Assembly: GCA_007694935.1 (NCBI GenBank)
Contig: REES01000036.1
Location: forward strand, 1 to 64,000
Length of the DNA stretch: 64,000 nt
Direction of reading: 5' to 3'
Origin: Rhodospirillales bacterium
GTDB lineage: Bacteria > Pseudomonadota > Alphaproteobacteria > Rhodospirillales > Defluviicoccaceae
The translations under genes and the position numbers were made by a program. The notes below the pieces were generated by a model. The model searched no databases. It saw nothing but the letters and a program-made list of their open reading frames with translations, and was not told the origin of the DNA. Positions 52,715 to 62,578 of the stretch are shown here, piece after piece (position 1 is the stretch's first letter; each line of letters opens with the position of its first letter).

Positions 52715-55672
52715 TCAAATCGGCAGCAACTCGGCGACCAGCGCGTCGAGCTGTCGGGTGATGCCCGTCGAAGCCAAAACGGTGCGAATCCTGCGCCTCG
52801 CCTTGACGAAATGAAGACGCGGCGGCAGGTCGACCAGCCCGGCGAGGCGTTCGGCCTCCAGGGCCGCCCGCATCAGGGCGACATGCAATGCATTGCGGGT
52901 ATCGAACCTCGGAATCGGCAACTCGAACACCAGCTTGTCCACGTCACGGGCCCCCCAGCGTCCGCGCGACTGCAAGGCAGCAATGCGGCTGCGGATGATC
53001 TCGCTGTTGAGCAAACCGGTGACGTAAAGTGCTTCCGAATAGCGCTCGAACGAGGCCCAATAAAGCTTGTGGTCGATGACGGCACGGCAGTCCTCGACGA
53101 TGGCGGCCGACAGCAATTGCCCGGACTTGGCGTACACCACCCGGATCGGTGCCGGCGGAAGCTGCTTGCGCAGCGCGTCCAGATAGTTCCAGCGTTGCAG
53201 CAGGGCGAGATCACTCCGACCGTATTCGTGCCAAAGCCGTTCGGCGGTGTTCAGCCAGCGGGCCAGGCCCGGGTAGCCGAGTTCCTGCGCGGCCGCCGCG
53301 TCCAGGATCTGTTCGGCGACGTCATCCCATGGCACCACTGCGAGCGCAGCACCCAGCACCCGGAACGGGGCGACCGATTCGCCAAGGTAAAGGGGGCGAA
53401 GGAACGTCGCTTCGACGGTTTGGCGCAGTGGCGGCAGCTTCACCCAGGGATGCTTCTCCAGCTTGCTCACCCGGCTTTCCACCAGCGGGGCCGAGGGGTT
53501 GGCGCCGAGACGGCCGCTTTCCAGCCGATCGACGAGGCAGAGGCGACGCGGCACCATGGTGGCCCCTTGGCGAAAGGCGCGGACGTAGCACGAGCGTTCG
53601 CCAGGCAAACCCTTGTCCGGCCAGGGGATGGTGCGGAACCTGAGGCGGGCGGCGGCTTCCGCCGGAGAGGCGTCGCGCCGCGGCAGCCGTCCGGTGTAGA
53701 CGGTGATAGCCTCGGGAAGTGGGCCCGGCGCTTCGCGTTTGGCAAACAGGACGGCCGATGGTACCGGAAACAGCGGCTGCACCGTCTCGTCGAACACCCA
53801 GGCCGCGATGAACCGCACCTCCGCCTCGCCGAAGCGGCCGGTCCGAAGCCCGGTGTATGGGGTCCGGTTGAGGGCCCCGTAGGGCATCACGAAGGCGATG
53901 GTGCCGCCCTGCTTGAGGTAGAGTTCCGCCGATCTCGCAAAAAAGTAGGCGGCCATGTCATGATGTGCGGCAACCCGACCGCCCGACCACAGGCCGCGCT
54001 TGCGGCATTCGTCCCGGAAAGTTCGCTGCATGCCTGGGGCCATGTACCGGAAGGACAGCCATGGCGGATTGCCCACGACGACGTGCGCCCGCTGCGACGG
54101 CGACGACAACCACAGCGGCCGGCTGAGATTGCGGGCGACATAGCCCCACACATGGTTGCGCCCGCTTTGCCGCAGGTCCCGCAGGTGAGCATAGGTCGTC
54201 ACCAATTCGTCGGCGTCGGCACCGGAGCAGTTGCCGTCACGGCTGAGCCAGGCGCGGAACGCATCATCGCTGGCATCATGGTCGCTCATCTCAAGCATGG
54301 TCTTGACGGTGTCATCGAACCGCGCCGGATCGTCCGTCAACGCTTGGGGAAAGATCAGGTCAGGCCCCTCGGGAACCCGGATCACTACGTCGCGATGGGC
54401 GAGGATCTGTCGGGTGTTCCATTGCAGGGCGTCGCCGAGGTAGACCGGCAGGGCAATGGCCTCCGGGCGGCTGCGGAGCCTTTCCTCGCCGAGGGCGAGC
54501 AAATAGGTCACCCGGGCGACCAGCACCGCGACCGGGTGCACCTCGATCCCGATGACCTGCTCCAGACACTGCTTCAGCGCCTCCCCCGGCGTCAGGCGCG
54601 CCTCGTCGGCGGCTGCGAAAAACAGTTTGATGGCGTGGAACAGGAACGTCCCCGATCCGCACGCGGGATCGATGAGGCGCTGGTCCAGCGGGGACGAGAT
54701 AGCCTCGGCGCAGACCCGTGCCGCCAGCCAGTCGGGGGTGAAATATTCGCCGAGGTCATGGCGCTGATCGGGGTCGATCAGCGACTCGTAAAGTCCCTTG
54801 AGAACATCGTGCTCCACGTCATCCAGACGGAACCGGGCCACCTGCCGCGAAATCCTGGCAACCATCTCAGCCCCGCCCGGGGCGTCGAGGACCCAATCGA
54901 ACAGGTCCGACTCGACCGCGCCGGAGATTCCCGCCTCCAGGAACGCCCGCCCCAAGAGGAGGTCGTCCGGTGCGGGCAGTGGAATCGCCAGCACGCGCGT
55001 GGCGATGGTCTTCGCCACGATGGTGAGGTAGGTGTGCTGCAGAAACAGGACGTCCTCGTCCACCCGGTTGCCGTAAGCGATGGCGATCAGGTCTGCCCAC
55101 AACTGACGTTTCAGCAGCGCCTCGGGTCGGGCGCAGACCGCGCTCCACAGGGCGGCGAGGCCGCTCAGGGCGCGACGACAGGCGACACTCTCCCGCCCCA
55201 GTTCGATCCGAACCGTCTCCGGCTCCGGTGTCAGGTTGGGTTGCAACGAGACCACCGAATCCAGCCACAACAGCAAGCCCGCCGGATCGTCTGCCGACGC
55301 GCGGTAGCTGATCAGGGGGCTGAGCCGGCCGTCTTCCACTTGATAGGTTGCGAACTCCGCGCCGTCGGTGGCAATGCCAATGAACCGCTCACCGGTATCC
55401 TTTTCCCGTTGCGGTAGGTACCGGCCAAGTTCTTCCTCGGCCGTCCGTCGTTCGCGTCGAAGATCGCGTTTGAATTCGAACACGGTCTGTCCGAGCAAGG
55501 CATCCAGGCGACCGCGGACCTCGGGCATGGATTGCTCGAAGTGGATATCCGTGCTGTTGGCGCCGAGACCGTAGACAAGAAGTTCGTACATCAGAGCCCG
55601 GAGCTTCTCGTGACCGGGCCGACTAACCAGTTCGACGACAAGTTCCGTGAGGCGGCGGGGCGAGAGCGTCAT
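52715..55672 (-). CDS. Single-chain restriction-methylation enzyme candidate (type IIG-like)
   Basis: This 985-residue protein has a PD-(D/E)xK-like nuclease element near the N-terminus (D57, then E66-F-K68 in VFEFKRD). The methyltransferase core follows: SAM motif DPACGSGTF around residue 335, GIEVHPVAVLVAR, and the adenine-N6 catalytic NPPW around residue 533. The last 350 residues probably form the target-recognition domain. The layout fits Eco57I-type enzymes that cut and methylate with one chain. No separate specificity or restriction gene is close by. It is 148 bases upstream of clpB in the same direction. Confidence 0.82.
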   Translation of the reverse strand: MTLSPRRLTELVVELVSRPGHEKLRALMYELLVYGLGANSTDIHFEQSMPEVRGRLDALLGQTVFEFKRDLRRERRTAEEELGRYLPQREKDTGERFIGIATDGAEFATYQVEDGRLSPLISYRASADDPAGLLLWLDSVVSLQPNLTPEPETVRIELGRESVACRRALSGLAALWSAVCARPEALLKRQLWADLIAIAYGNRVDEDVLFLQHTYLTIVAKTIATRVLAIPLPAPDDLLLGRAFLEAGISGAVESDLFDWVLDAPGGAEMVARISRQVARFRLDDVEHDVLKGLYESLIDPDQRHDLGEYFTPDWLAARVCAEAISSPLDQRLIDPACGSGTFLFHAIKLFFAAADEARLTPGEALKQCLEQVIGIEVHPVAVLVARVTYLLALGEERLRSRPEAIALPVYLGDALQWNTRQILAHRDVVIRVPEGPDLIFPQALTDDPARFDDTVKTMLEMSDHDASDDAFRAWLSRDGNCSGADADELVTTYAHLRDLRQSGRNHVWGYVARNLSRPLWLSSPSQRAHVVVGNPPWLSFRYMAPGMQRTFRDECRKRGLWSGGRVAAHHDMAAYFFARSAELYLKQGGTIAFVMPYGALNRTPYTGLRTGRFGEAEVRFIAAWVFDETVQPLFPVPSAVLFAKREAPGPLPEAITVYTGRLPRRDASPAEAAARLRFRTIPWPDKGLPGERSCYVRAFRQGATMVPRRLCLVDRLESGRLGANPSAPLVESRVSKLEKHPWVKLPPLRQTVEATFLRPLYLGESVAPFRVLGAALAVVPWDDVAEQILDAAAAQELGYPGLARWLNTAERLWHEYGRSDLALLQRWNYLDALRKQLPPAPIRVVYAKSGQLLSAAIVEDCRAVIDHKLYWASFERYSEALYVTGLLNSEIIRSRIAALQSRGRWGARDVDKLVFELPIPRFDTRNALHVALMRAALEAERLAGLVDLPPRLHFVKARRRIRTVLASTGITRQLDALVAELLPI

Positions 55673-55939
55673 CGGCTACGACTAGACCACAACGGCTGCG
55701 GCATGCTGAACCATTCGCGTCCGCAGGTCTCCCCGCAGCAGCGTACGCTGAGACCGGTTGGCTGATAATCTCAACCATGGCGGGCTTTGGGCACGCTCCC
55801 CGGGGACGGCCCGGGGTTGGCGCCGGGCGAGTTCGAAGAGAATGCGCACGAAGGAGGCTGTGCAAAACCGCTCGGTCGTGCGAATCGGCTCGGCAAGCCG
55901 CGGGGCTTCGGCGGCCCGGATGAAGGATCGGACGATCGG

Positions 55940-58018
55940 CTAGAAACGCGCGGATACGCCCACCGTCACCGCGTTCTCGGTGAACTCCCGGCTGGCCACG
56001 TCGGACTTGCGGGTCTGGAACCCGTAGGAGGCGAAGGCGCTGATATCGCGAAAAACCCGGTAGCCGAGCCGGCCGGATACCCGGTAAGTGTCATCGTCGC
56101 GGTCGTCGATCGTACTGCGCTGGAACGAGGTGGTGACACTGGCATCGGTGTTGCGGGTGAGGGCTCGCCCCCAGCCCGCCCCGATCGTGATCACGTCCTC
56201 GGCGGCTTCGGGCCGCAGCTCCCGATCTTCGGTCCGATAGCTGCCGGTGAGGGAAACGCGGTTGTTGGCCCAGTCCCCGGTCATGCCCCCCCGGAAAAGC
56301 CGGACGGTCCGGCTATCCTGACGTATTTCGCCCGGATCGGTCCGCGGATCGAAGGGCAAGCCGGTGAGCGGGTCGGTCAGAATGCCGGTGATCGGGTCGA
56401 CCGTGAGCGTATCAAGGTCACGCGCGAAACGCTCTGCCGAGGTTTCGAGCCGTTCTTCATAGGACGCGAACAGGCGGGTCCGGGGCGCGATCTGGTAGCC
56501 GAGGGTCCCGGCAAAAGAGCGAAAATCATCCCGCTGTCCGTAGGTCAGGGTGGCATCGAGATTTGGACTGGGGCGGTAGCGGAGACCGAAACGCCAAGTC
56601 GGCGCACTGATGTCGTTGACGTCGGTGGTTTCCTCATCCCGCCACTGGAAACCGACGGAGCCCAAGGCGGCGACTGAACGGGTAATCGGATACTCTACGT
56701 TGGCGCTCACATCGGCCCGACTAATATTGTCGTCATCCGAATTGATTTCCCTGGACGCGCTGGTCAGCAAGCCCCATCGGAAGTTGGGGAACCGGCGTCC
56801 ACTGGTCAATGCGTAGGAAGCTCTATGGATGACCGACGTTTCGGCGTCGTCCCCAAAAAAATCGGCGAAGCCGGCGTCCTCGCCAGTGCCAGTCCTGGCC
56901 AATCCGCGTAAACTGTAACTGAGCACCGATTCGGCAAAACCGCCAAAGCGATTGACGAGACGCGGCGTGATCGAGCCCGTGGCCACCGTCTCCAGGTTGG
57001 TTTGCACGTCCCCGGCAATCGATCTCGCGGTTCGCGAATCGCGCGCCTGCTGACTTACCGAGGCCCGAGCGTCGATGAAAAACCGATCCTGCCAGATTTC
57101 CGCAGTGGACAAGCCTGTTAGCGCCAAGTCCGCATCGAAACCTTCCTCGGTGCCGAGGTCCCGATCCCGGAGCAAGGTCCTTTGGCGCAAAGGTATGGCC
57201 ACGTCCAGCGCGCTCCGGATTCGTGCGCTGTCGTTGCGGATTCTCAGCCCGGGGATCAATGACACAACCAGCGCCGATTCCTTCAGCGATGACTGGGTGA
57301 GTTCAATGTTGTCGGTAAACGTGAGGTTCAAGCTGGCTGTTCGGTCGATCGACCACCGGCCGGTGAAGAACCCCTCCGGCACCACCAGAACGTCGCCGGG
57401 CGCCATGAACACGTCGGCCGACATGTCACCGCGGTCGACCAGGTCGCGCAACCGAACCGGGATTTGCCGTTCGACGCCGTCCACGTGGCGGATGATGTAG
57501 CCGCGGTTACCGGCAGCAAAGGGCGAAAGGCCGCCCGCCTCGGTGATCACGTCGAGCAGGGTGATCCCCTGCCGGTACAGAACCGCCGTCGGCGGTGCTG
57601 CCGTGCCGACCAGCCTGATCTGCTGGTCGAAAGTGCCAACCGGGCCTCGCACGATCACCGTCACCGAGGGCGCGATGATGAACTCATCAAGAGCCTCCTG
57701 CAGCTCGTCGGCGAGCTGGCGAGCCGTCTTGTGGGTCGCGGTGACGTCGCCGATCAGCGGAAAGGCGATGCGGCCGTCCGGTCGCACCGGCAGGCTGAGA
57801 CTGAGATCACTGTGACCGATGACCACGATCTCCAGCAGATCACCCGGGGCGATCAGATACAGCGGGTCGATTCGTGGACTCGGAGATAGGGGATCCGGCA
57901 CCGGCTGGGCCAAGGCGACCGTGCTGGCCGAAGTTACCCCGAATGCGGCCCCCAGCATCAGGACCATAGCGCCGAGCGCGGCGCGCACGGGCGCAAGGCC
58001 GGTTTGTCCCCCCCGCAT
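55940..58018 (-). CDS. Polysaccharide export (Wza/SLBB) protein fused to an outer-membrane beta-barrel
   Basis: This 692-residue protein has a signal sequence at about 1-38 and no lipobox. Residues about 52-145 are the polysaccharide-export domain (LIAPGDLLEIVVIGHSDLS, RPDGRIAFPLIGDV), about 150-215 an SLBB domain (TLLDVITEAGGLSPFAAGN, DVFMAPGDVLVVPEGFF). The rest, about 220-692, is a large barrel of alternating strands ending in VSARF, the C-terminal Phe signature of outer-membrane proteins. The two parts are normally separate (Wza-type and exosortase-associated outer-membrane proteins). It should export the glycan made by genes such as those at 10481-17575. Confidence 0.87.
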   Translation of the reverse strand: MRGGQTGLAPVRAALGAMVLMLGAAFGVTSASTVALAQPVPDPLSPSPRIDPLYLIAPGDLLEIVVIGHSDLSLSLPVRPDGRIAFPLIGDVTATHKTARQLADELQEALDEFIIAPSVTVIVRGPVGTFDQQIRLVGTAAPPTAVLYRQGITLLDVITEAGGLSPFAAGNRGYIIRHVDGVERQIPVRLRDLVDRGDMSADVFMAPGDVLVVPEGFFTGRWSIDRTASLNLTFTDNIELTQSSLKESALVVSLIPGLRIRNDSARIRSALDVAIPLRQRTLLRDRDLGTEEGFDADLALTGLSTAEIWQDRFFIDARASVSQQARDSRTARSIAGDVQTNLETVATGSITPRLVNRFGGFAESVLSYSLRGLARTGTGEDAGFADFFGDDAETSVIHRASYALTSGRRFPNFRWGLLTSASREINSDDDNISRADVSANVEYPITRSVAALGSVGFQWRDEETTDVNDISAPTWRFGLRYRPSPNLDATLTYGQRDDFRSFAGTLGYQIAPRTRLFASYEERLETSAERFARDLDTLTVDPITGILTDPLTGLPFDPRTDPGEIRQDSRTVRLFRGGMTGDWANNRVSLTGSYRTEDRELRPEAAEDVITIGAGWGRALTRNTDASVTTSFQRSTIDDRDDDTYRVSGRLGYRVFRDISAFASYGFQTRKSDVASREFTENAVTVGVSARF

Positions 58019-58113
58019 GTTAGCCTAGGCCCTCCTGAACCACCCCGACGCTGCGCTTAAGGCCGTCCGATCAGGTACTTGATGTGGCGGCCCGTGTAAA
58101 CGCGGAATGCCCG

Positions 58114-58143
58114 TTGCATGTGCAAAATTGCGACACTGTGTCG
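58114..58143. promoter_or_regulatory. Two short perfect palindromes upstream of the export gene
   Basis: TTGCATGTGCAA (58114-58125) and CGACACTGTGTCG (58131-58143) lie five bases apart, about 100 bases upstream of the export gene start and downstream of the minus-strand small gene. They could be regulator binding sites. No regulator is known for them here. Confidence 0.3.
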
Positions 58144-58245
58144 GGGATGCCGCTATCCGGCCCCAGCCGGGGTGGGTGCAACAACCTTTCAGCTCGCGCC
58201 AGTGGTGTGCCGATGGCGGCCGGGTGCTACCTGCCATCCGGTGGA

Positions 58246-58536
58246 TCAACCACCGGACGCCGGAACCGATTCGAGCACGCCGGGTGGCCCTTCCGGCGGG
58301 TAATCACCGTCGGCATCAGCGATCGCCCGATACAGCTTCTCGTCCTTGAACCCGCTGCCGGTTCGCGGGTCCTCCTCGCCGAACTCGAGGACCCGTTCCG
58401 GGGTGTCCAGCGGTTCCGCCAGGACCCGCGCGAAAGCGGCAGAGGGCGCCCGCACCACCACCCGATCGAAGCGTCGGCGCCCCTGCCAGCGCGGATCCTG
58501 GGGATCAGCCACCGGCTCCAGGATCCAGATCGGCAT
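58246..58536 (-). CDS. Small conserved hypothetical protein
   Basis: This is a 96-residue acidic protein beginning MPIWILEPVADPQDPRWQG. Small proteins of this kind with the RVVVRAPSAAFARVLAEPLD segment are widespread in alphaproteobacteria, and no function is known to me. GGGAAGGGG precedes the ATG at 58536, which decides the start over upstream in-frame codons. It begins 37 bases downstream of the acyl-CoA dehydrogenase stop. Confidence 0.68.
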   Translation of the reverse strand: MPIWILEPVADPQDPRWQGRRRFDRVVVRAPSAAFARVLAEPLDTPERVLEFGEEDPRTGSGFKDEKLYRAIADADGDYPPEGPPGVLESVPASGG

Positions 58537-58573
58537 GTGCCATCCCCTTCCCATGAGCCTGCAGAGCAGGCGC

Positions 58574-59710
58574 CTACTGCCGGCTGATCGCCCGGCTGAT
58601 GACGATGCGTTGCACGTCCGATGTCCCTTCGTAGATCTGGGCGACCCGCACGTCACGATAGATCCGTTCCACCGGAAAGTCGGTGAGGTAACCGTACCCG
58701 CCGAGGACCTGGATCGCCCGGGAACAAACCCGCTCGGCCATCTCGGAGGCGAACAGCTTGGCCATGGAGGCTTCTTTCAGGCAGGGTTCTGCGGCATCAC
58801 GCAGCGCCGCGGCGCGCAACACCAGCAGTCTCGCGGCATCGATCTCCGTCGCCATGTCGGCGAGTCGAAAGGCGATTGCCTGGTGGTCGATGATCGGCAC
58901 GCCGAAGGTCTGCCGATCCTTGGCATAGGCGAGCGCCGCTTCAAACGCGGCGCGTGCCATCCCCACCGACTGCGAAGCGATGCCGATGCGCCCGCCTTCC
59001 AGGTTGCTCAGGGCGATGCGGTAGCCTTCCCCTTCCCGGCCCAGCAAGTGATCCTCGGGGAGCCACATGTCCTCGAACACGATCTGGACAGTATCCGACG
59101 CATGCTGACCCATCTTTTCCTCGATACGGGCCACGGTGTAACCGGGCGTGTCGGTCGGGACGATGAAGGCACTGATCCCCTGCTTGCCGGCCGCGGGATC
59201 GGTGACGGCGAAAACGATCCCGATCTGTCCGTACTTGCCCGACGTGATGAACTGCTTGACGCCGTTGAGCACATAGCCCTCGCCGCTGCGGACGGCCCGG
59301 GTGCGGATCGCCGCGGCATCGGATCCGGCTTGCGGTTCACTCAGGCAGAAGGCACCCAGCAGTTCGCCCCTGGCCATCGGCTTCAGGAACCGTTCCTTCT
59401 GGTCGGCGGTGCCGAACTTGAGGATCGGCATGCAGGCAACCGAGTTGTGTACGCTCATGATGGTGGAGCATGCGCCATCACCCGCGGCGATCTCCTCGAG
59501 GGCCAGGGCATACGCCACGTGGTCGGCGCCGGCGCCGTCCCATTCCTCCGGCACCACCATGCCCAGCAGGCCAAGCTCGCCCATCTGGCGAATTGCCACC
59601 GCAGGGAACGTGGCGGTACGATCCCATTCGGCGGCGAACGGCAGGAGCTGCTCCCGGGCGAACTGCCGGGCCATGTCCTGGATCATTGCTTGTTCTTCGG
59701 TCAGGCGCAT
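58574..59710 (-). CDS. Acyl-CoA dehydrogenase
   Basis: This 378-residue FAD enzyme introduces a double bond into acyl-CoA. Hallmarks are [16 protein letters not shown], the flavin site [34 protein letters not shown], and the final [15 protein letters not shown] with the catalytic glutamate. The family signature [20 protein letters not shown] is present. The ATG at 59710 gives the usual length; the frame is open for 54 more codons without family similarity. Short- or branched-chain substrates are plausible. Confidence 0.94.
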   Translation of the reverse strand: MRLTEEQAMIQDMARQFAREQLLPFAAEWDRTATFPAVAIRQMGELGLLGMVVPEEWDGAGADHVAYALALEEIAAGDGACSTIMSVHNSVACMPILKFGTADQKERFLKPMARGELLGAFCLSEPQAGSDAAAIRTRAVRSGEGYVLNGVKQFITSGKYGQIGIVFAVTDPAAGKQGISAFIVPTDTPGYTVARIEEKMGQHASDTVQIVFEDMWLPEDHLLGREGEGYRIALSNLEGGRIGIASQSVGMARAAFEAALAYAKDRQTFGVPIIDHQAIAFRLADMATEIDAARLLVLRAAALRDAAEPCLKEASMAKLFASEMAERVCSRAIQVLGGYGYLTDFPVERIYRDVRVAQIYEGTSDVQRIVISRAISRQ

Positions 59711-59832
59711 CGCGATGGCTATCCCTTGTTGCTTGTTGCGGGTCCCGCCGGAACGTCCTGACGAGGCGAACCCGCATTGTCTTGACAGTCGCGTCAAGGC
59801 AGCCTGATCAAGGCGGCCGCCAACCACAAGCC

Positions 59833-60690
59833 CTAAGCTTCGATTTCGGTCAGGTCGGCACTGATCTCCCACAGCCGCTGCGCAGCCGCCTGATCATAGG
59901 AAACGGCGGAGGAACGCACCGGCCGCTTCTCAAAAAAGTACCGACCGCTGACTGAGACCACCTCGGGCGAGCAAGCGAGGTGGATCGGGGTCTCCGCACC
60001 CTTGTCCACGTCGATGGCAAACAAGGTGAAAAGGCGCCAGAGCGAACGCGGCACCCAGCGGTTGCGCAAGCCGATGTCGGTCGCCACGAAGCCCGGATGC
60101 AGCGCGTTCACGGTGATGCCCCTGCCCTCCAGCCGTCGGGCGAGCTCATACGTGAAGTACAGGTTGCAGAGCTTGGACCGCTTGTAGGCACGGTAGCCGC
60201 CGAAGCGGCGTGCCGACTGGAGGTCGTCGAAGTCCAGCCGGACGCCGAAGTGGGCATGAGACGCGACGTTGACGATGCGCGCCGCGGGGGCCTGCCGAAG
60301 CGCCGGCAGCAGCCGATCCGTCAGGAGGAAATATGACAAGTGATTGAGGGCGAACGTCGCTTCGATCCCCTCCGGGGTCAGGATGCGGCGTCCGAACATC
60401 CCGCCCGCGTTGTTGATCAGCACGTCCACGACCGGCCAGGCGCCGGTCACCGTCTCGGCCACCCGCCGCACCTCGGCCATCACCGACAGGTCGGCTTGGA
60501 CGAACGCGCCGCACCCGGTGCCACCGAGCGCGTTAAGTTCTGCCACCGTCTGGCCGCCGCGATCCCGGTCCCGGCCGACCACCACGACCGCGGCGCCACG
60601 GCGTGCCAGTTCTCGCGCGGTCACCCGGCCGATGCCGGCGGTGCCGCCGGTGATCACAACCACCTTGCCGGTCATGGTCTCGCCCGTCAC
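59833..60690 (-). CDS. Short-chain dehydrogenase/reductase
   Basis: This 285-residue SDR oxidoreductase resembles retinol-dehydrogenase-like enzymes. It has the cofactor motif TGGTAGIG, the NNAGG stretch and the YRAYKRSK motif carrying the catalytic Tyr and Lys. The start GTG at 60690 is supported by AAGGAG ten bases upstream; an ATG five codons later is the alternative. The substrate is unknown. It is 122 bases upstream of the acyl-CoA dehydrogenase in the same direction. Confidence 0.88.
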   Translation of the reverse strand: MTGETMTGKVVVITGGTAGIGRVTARELARRGAAVVVVGRDRDRGGQTVAELNALGGTGCGAFVQADLSVMAEVRRVAETVTGAWPVVDVLINNAGGMFGRRILTPEGIEATFALNHLSYFLLTDRLLPALRQAPAARIVNVASHAHFGVRLDFDDLQSARRFGGYRAYKRSKLCNLYFTYELARRLEGRGITVNALHPGFVATDIGLRNRWVPRSLWRLFTLFAIDVDKGAETPIHLACSPEVVSVSGRYFFEKRPVRSSAVSYDQAAAQRLWEISADLTEIEA

Positions 60691-60755
60691 GATAAGTCCG
60701 CTCCTTGACTGTCGCCGCCGACCCTGCCGCTACCCGGAACCTCAGGAGAGATACC

Positions 60756-61319
60756 ATGCGTGCCGCCGCGTGCCAGCACCGCACCTTCCCCACCGGACTG
60801 TTCCGCTGCCTCGCGCTGGTGCTGGCATCGGCCGTGGTCGCCTGTGACGAAGGCCCCCGCACGGTCACCGATCGCCTGGTGGAAGACCCTTGGGCCTTTG
60901 CCCAGTCCACCATGGCCGAAGGCCCGCTGCTGGTCCAGGTGGAGGGCGATCCATTCGACGCCGGCACGGCCGCGCTGGAGGCCGCCGTGATCGACGCCAT
61001 GACGACGGCGGTCACCTGGACCGGCACGGCGCGCTTCGCCGCTGATCCCGATGCGGTACCGAATCCGGACCTTCGCGTGGTTTTCACCTTCAACGGCACG
61101 GCGGGACTGAGCGGCCGCCAGCAATGCCTCGGCCACTCGTCCGGCGGTGGACCCAGTCCCGATGGCCGGATCGATGCCTCCGCCAGTTTTTGCGATGGCC
61201 CGACCCAACTGGCGACCGTCCGCGGCGAGGTCACCGACCGGAGTGACGGCCGCGCCTTCGCGGCCCTGATCCGCCAGATCACCATCGACATGCTGTCGCC
61301 ACGTCAGCGCGGCGACTGA
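60756..61319 (+). CDS. Putative lipoprotein of unknown role
   Basis: This 187-residue protein has a signal peptide and a lipobox ending VVAC at about residue 30, so it is probably lipid-anchored in the outer membrane or periplasm. The mature part has no recognised domain but contains the strand DLRVVFTFNGTAGLSGRQQC and two further cysteines. The ATG at 60756 follows CAGGAGAG. It is divergent from the SDR gene and convergent with the hemolysin-III gene. Confidence 0.7.
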   Translation: MRAAACQHRTFPTGLFRCLALVLASAVVACDEGPRTVTDRLVEDPWAFAQSTMAEGPLLVQVEGDPFDAGTAALEAAVIDAMTTAVTWTGTARFAADPDAVPNPDLRVVFTFNGTAGLSGRQQCLGHSSGGGPSPDGRIDASASFCDGPTQLATVRGEVTDRSDGRAFAALIRQITIDMLSPRQRGD

Positions 61320-61354
61320 GTCGCTTCGGATGGCGTTAAGCGGGAGGCTCACCG

Positions 61355-62140
61355 TCACCACAGGGAACCTGGCCTGGCCACCTCGCCCCACACCGCGAGG
61401 TAATGGCACCCGGCGGCCAGCAGTACCGAGCCGTGCCAGAGAGCACGGCTGAATCGAAGCCGATCGAGCAGGTGGAACACGACGCCGCCCGAGTACAGCA
61501 GTCCGCCCAGGGCCAGCAGCCCGATCCCCGGTGCGGAGACCGCGTCGAACAGTGGTCCCGGTGCGATCACGATGACCCAGCCGAGCCCCAGGTAAAGCAC
61601 GATGGCGAGCCGTTCGAACCGGCCGGGCTCGATCAGCTTGAGAGCGGCACCGGCAAGCGCCACCCCCCACACGAATGCGAGCAGCCCCCACCCCCAGTCG
61701 CCGGCGATCGCGACGGCGAGAAACGGGGTGTAGGTGGCCGCGATCATCAGGAAGATCATGGCGTGGTCAAGCCGGCGCAGGAACGGCCCGATGCCGGTCC
61801 CCCTGAGCGTGTTGTACAGCGCCGAGATGCCGAGGGTTGCCACCAGCGCCACGCCGTAGACCAGGATCGCCGCATCCCGCACCGGATCGCCGGTCGCCGA
61901 AACAGTGCCGACAAGCACCGCCAGTCCGGCGACGCTGAGGCCAAGGCCCAGAACATGCACCACGCCGTCGGCGAGCGCCTCGATCCGGCTCTCGCCGGTG
62001 GCAGTGTCACTGGCTGGGGGACGGGAACCGGGATCGGAGGCTCGCAGTGCGCCGCTGAGATTGCTGGCCAAACCGCATCTAACGCGATCGTTGCCTTCAG
62101 CGACGGAGCGATGTCTGCGTCTCGGCTTCTTCGTCATCAT
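61355..62140 (-). CDS. Hemolysin III / TrhA family membrane protein
   Basis: This 261-residue member of the PAQR/hemolysin III family has about seven membrane helices after a basic, non-membrane start of about 55 residues. Family markers are ALYNTLRGTGIGPFLRRLDH with His in the first helix pair, AATYTPFL, and the HLLDRL and CHYLAVW stretches carrying further metal-binding histidines. TrhA relatives act in membrane-fluidity homeostasis. Two consecutive ATGs (62140 and 62137) are possible starts; GGAAAGG lies directly in front. Confidence 0.83.
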   Translation of the reverse strand: MMTKKPRRRHRSVAEGNDRVRCGLASNLSGALRASDPGSRPPASDTATGESRIEALADGVVHVLGLGLSVAGLAVLVGTVSATGDPVRDAAILVYGVALVATLGISALYNTLRGTGIGPFLRRLDHAMIFLMIAATYTPFLAVAIAGDWGWGLLAFVWGVALAGAALKLIEPGRFERLAIVLYLGLGWVIVIAPGPLFDAVSAPGIGLLALGGLLYSGGVVFHLLDRLRFSRALWHGSVLLAAGCHYLAVWGEVARPGSLW

Positions 62141-62255
62141 CCTTTCCGTCTCCCAAACGGAGAAGCCGACTTCCGGTCGAGAAGCTCTCGCTGCTCGGCC
62201 CGCGGCCACTGGAGCACCTGACGAACGGGAACCGGTTGGTCGGTGTTCGACAACG

Positions 62256-62578
62256 TTACGACCTGCTACTGATACGCGCCGCTTCCTCCGCGAATCCCGC
62301 AAACTCTTGCGCAAGCTCCGCGATCGCCTGCTTGAGCGGCAGGAAGCCTTCGCTCCGACTCAAGGTTTCCTCATCGAGACAGAGTTTCCTCTCGATCTCG
62401 ACGTGAAGGCTGTGCCGGTTTCTACTCGGCGCGCCTGTGCGCAAAACGATGTAACCACCCAGAAACGAGTCGTCGATGGCGACGCTGCAGCCGAGGCCTT
62501 GGAGAGCACCGACGAGACGATCATGGATTTGGCCGAGTGGCGCCGGCGTCTCTCTGCTGGCAAGACGCGTCCGGCGCC
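62256..62578 (-). pseudogene. Open frame without start codon, possible gene fragment
   Basis: The frame reads about 107 codons from within or just after the methyltransferase end down to a stop at 62256. It contains protein-like segments such as GQIHDRLVGALQGLGCSVAI and SLHVEIERKLCLDEETL. There is no ATG or GTG; the first TTG lies only at 62444 (62 residues). Opposite-strand frames are also open. It may be a fragment of a gene whose front was lost, or non-coding. Confidence 0.25.

Noticed and set aside
52103-55417. A 1104-codon plus-strand frame opposite clpB and the methyltransferase
   Set aside because: Both opposite genes carry clear family motifs, while this frame has none and its composition is typical of an antisense shadow.
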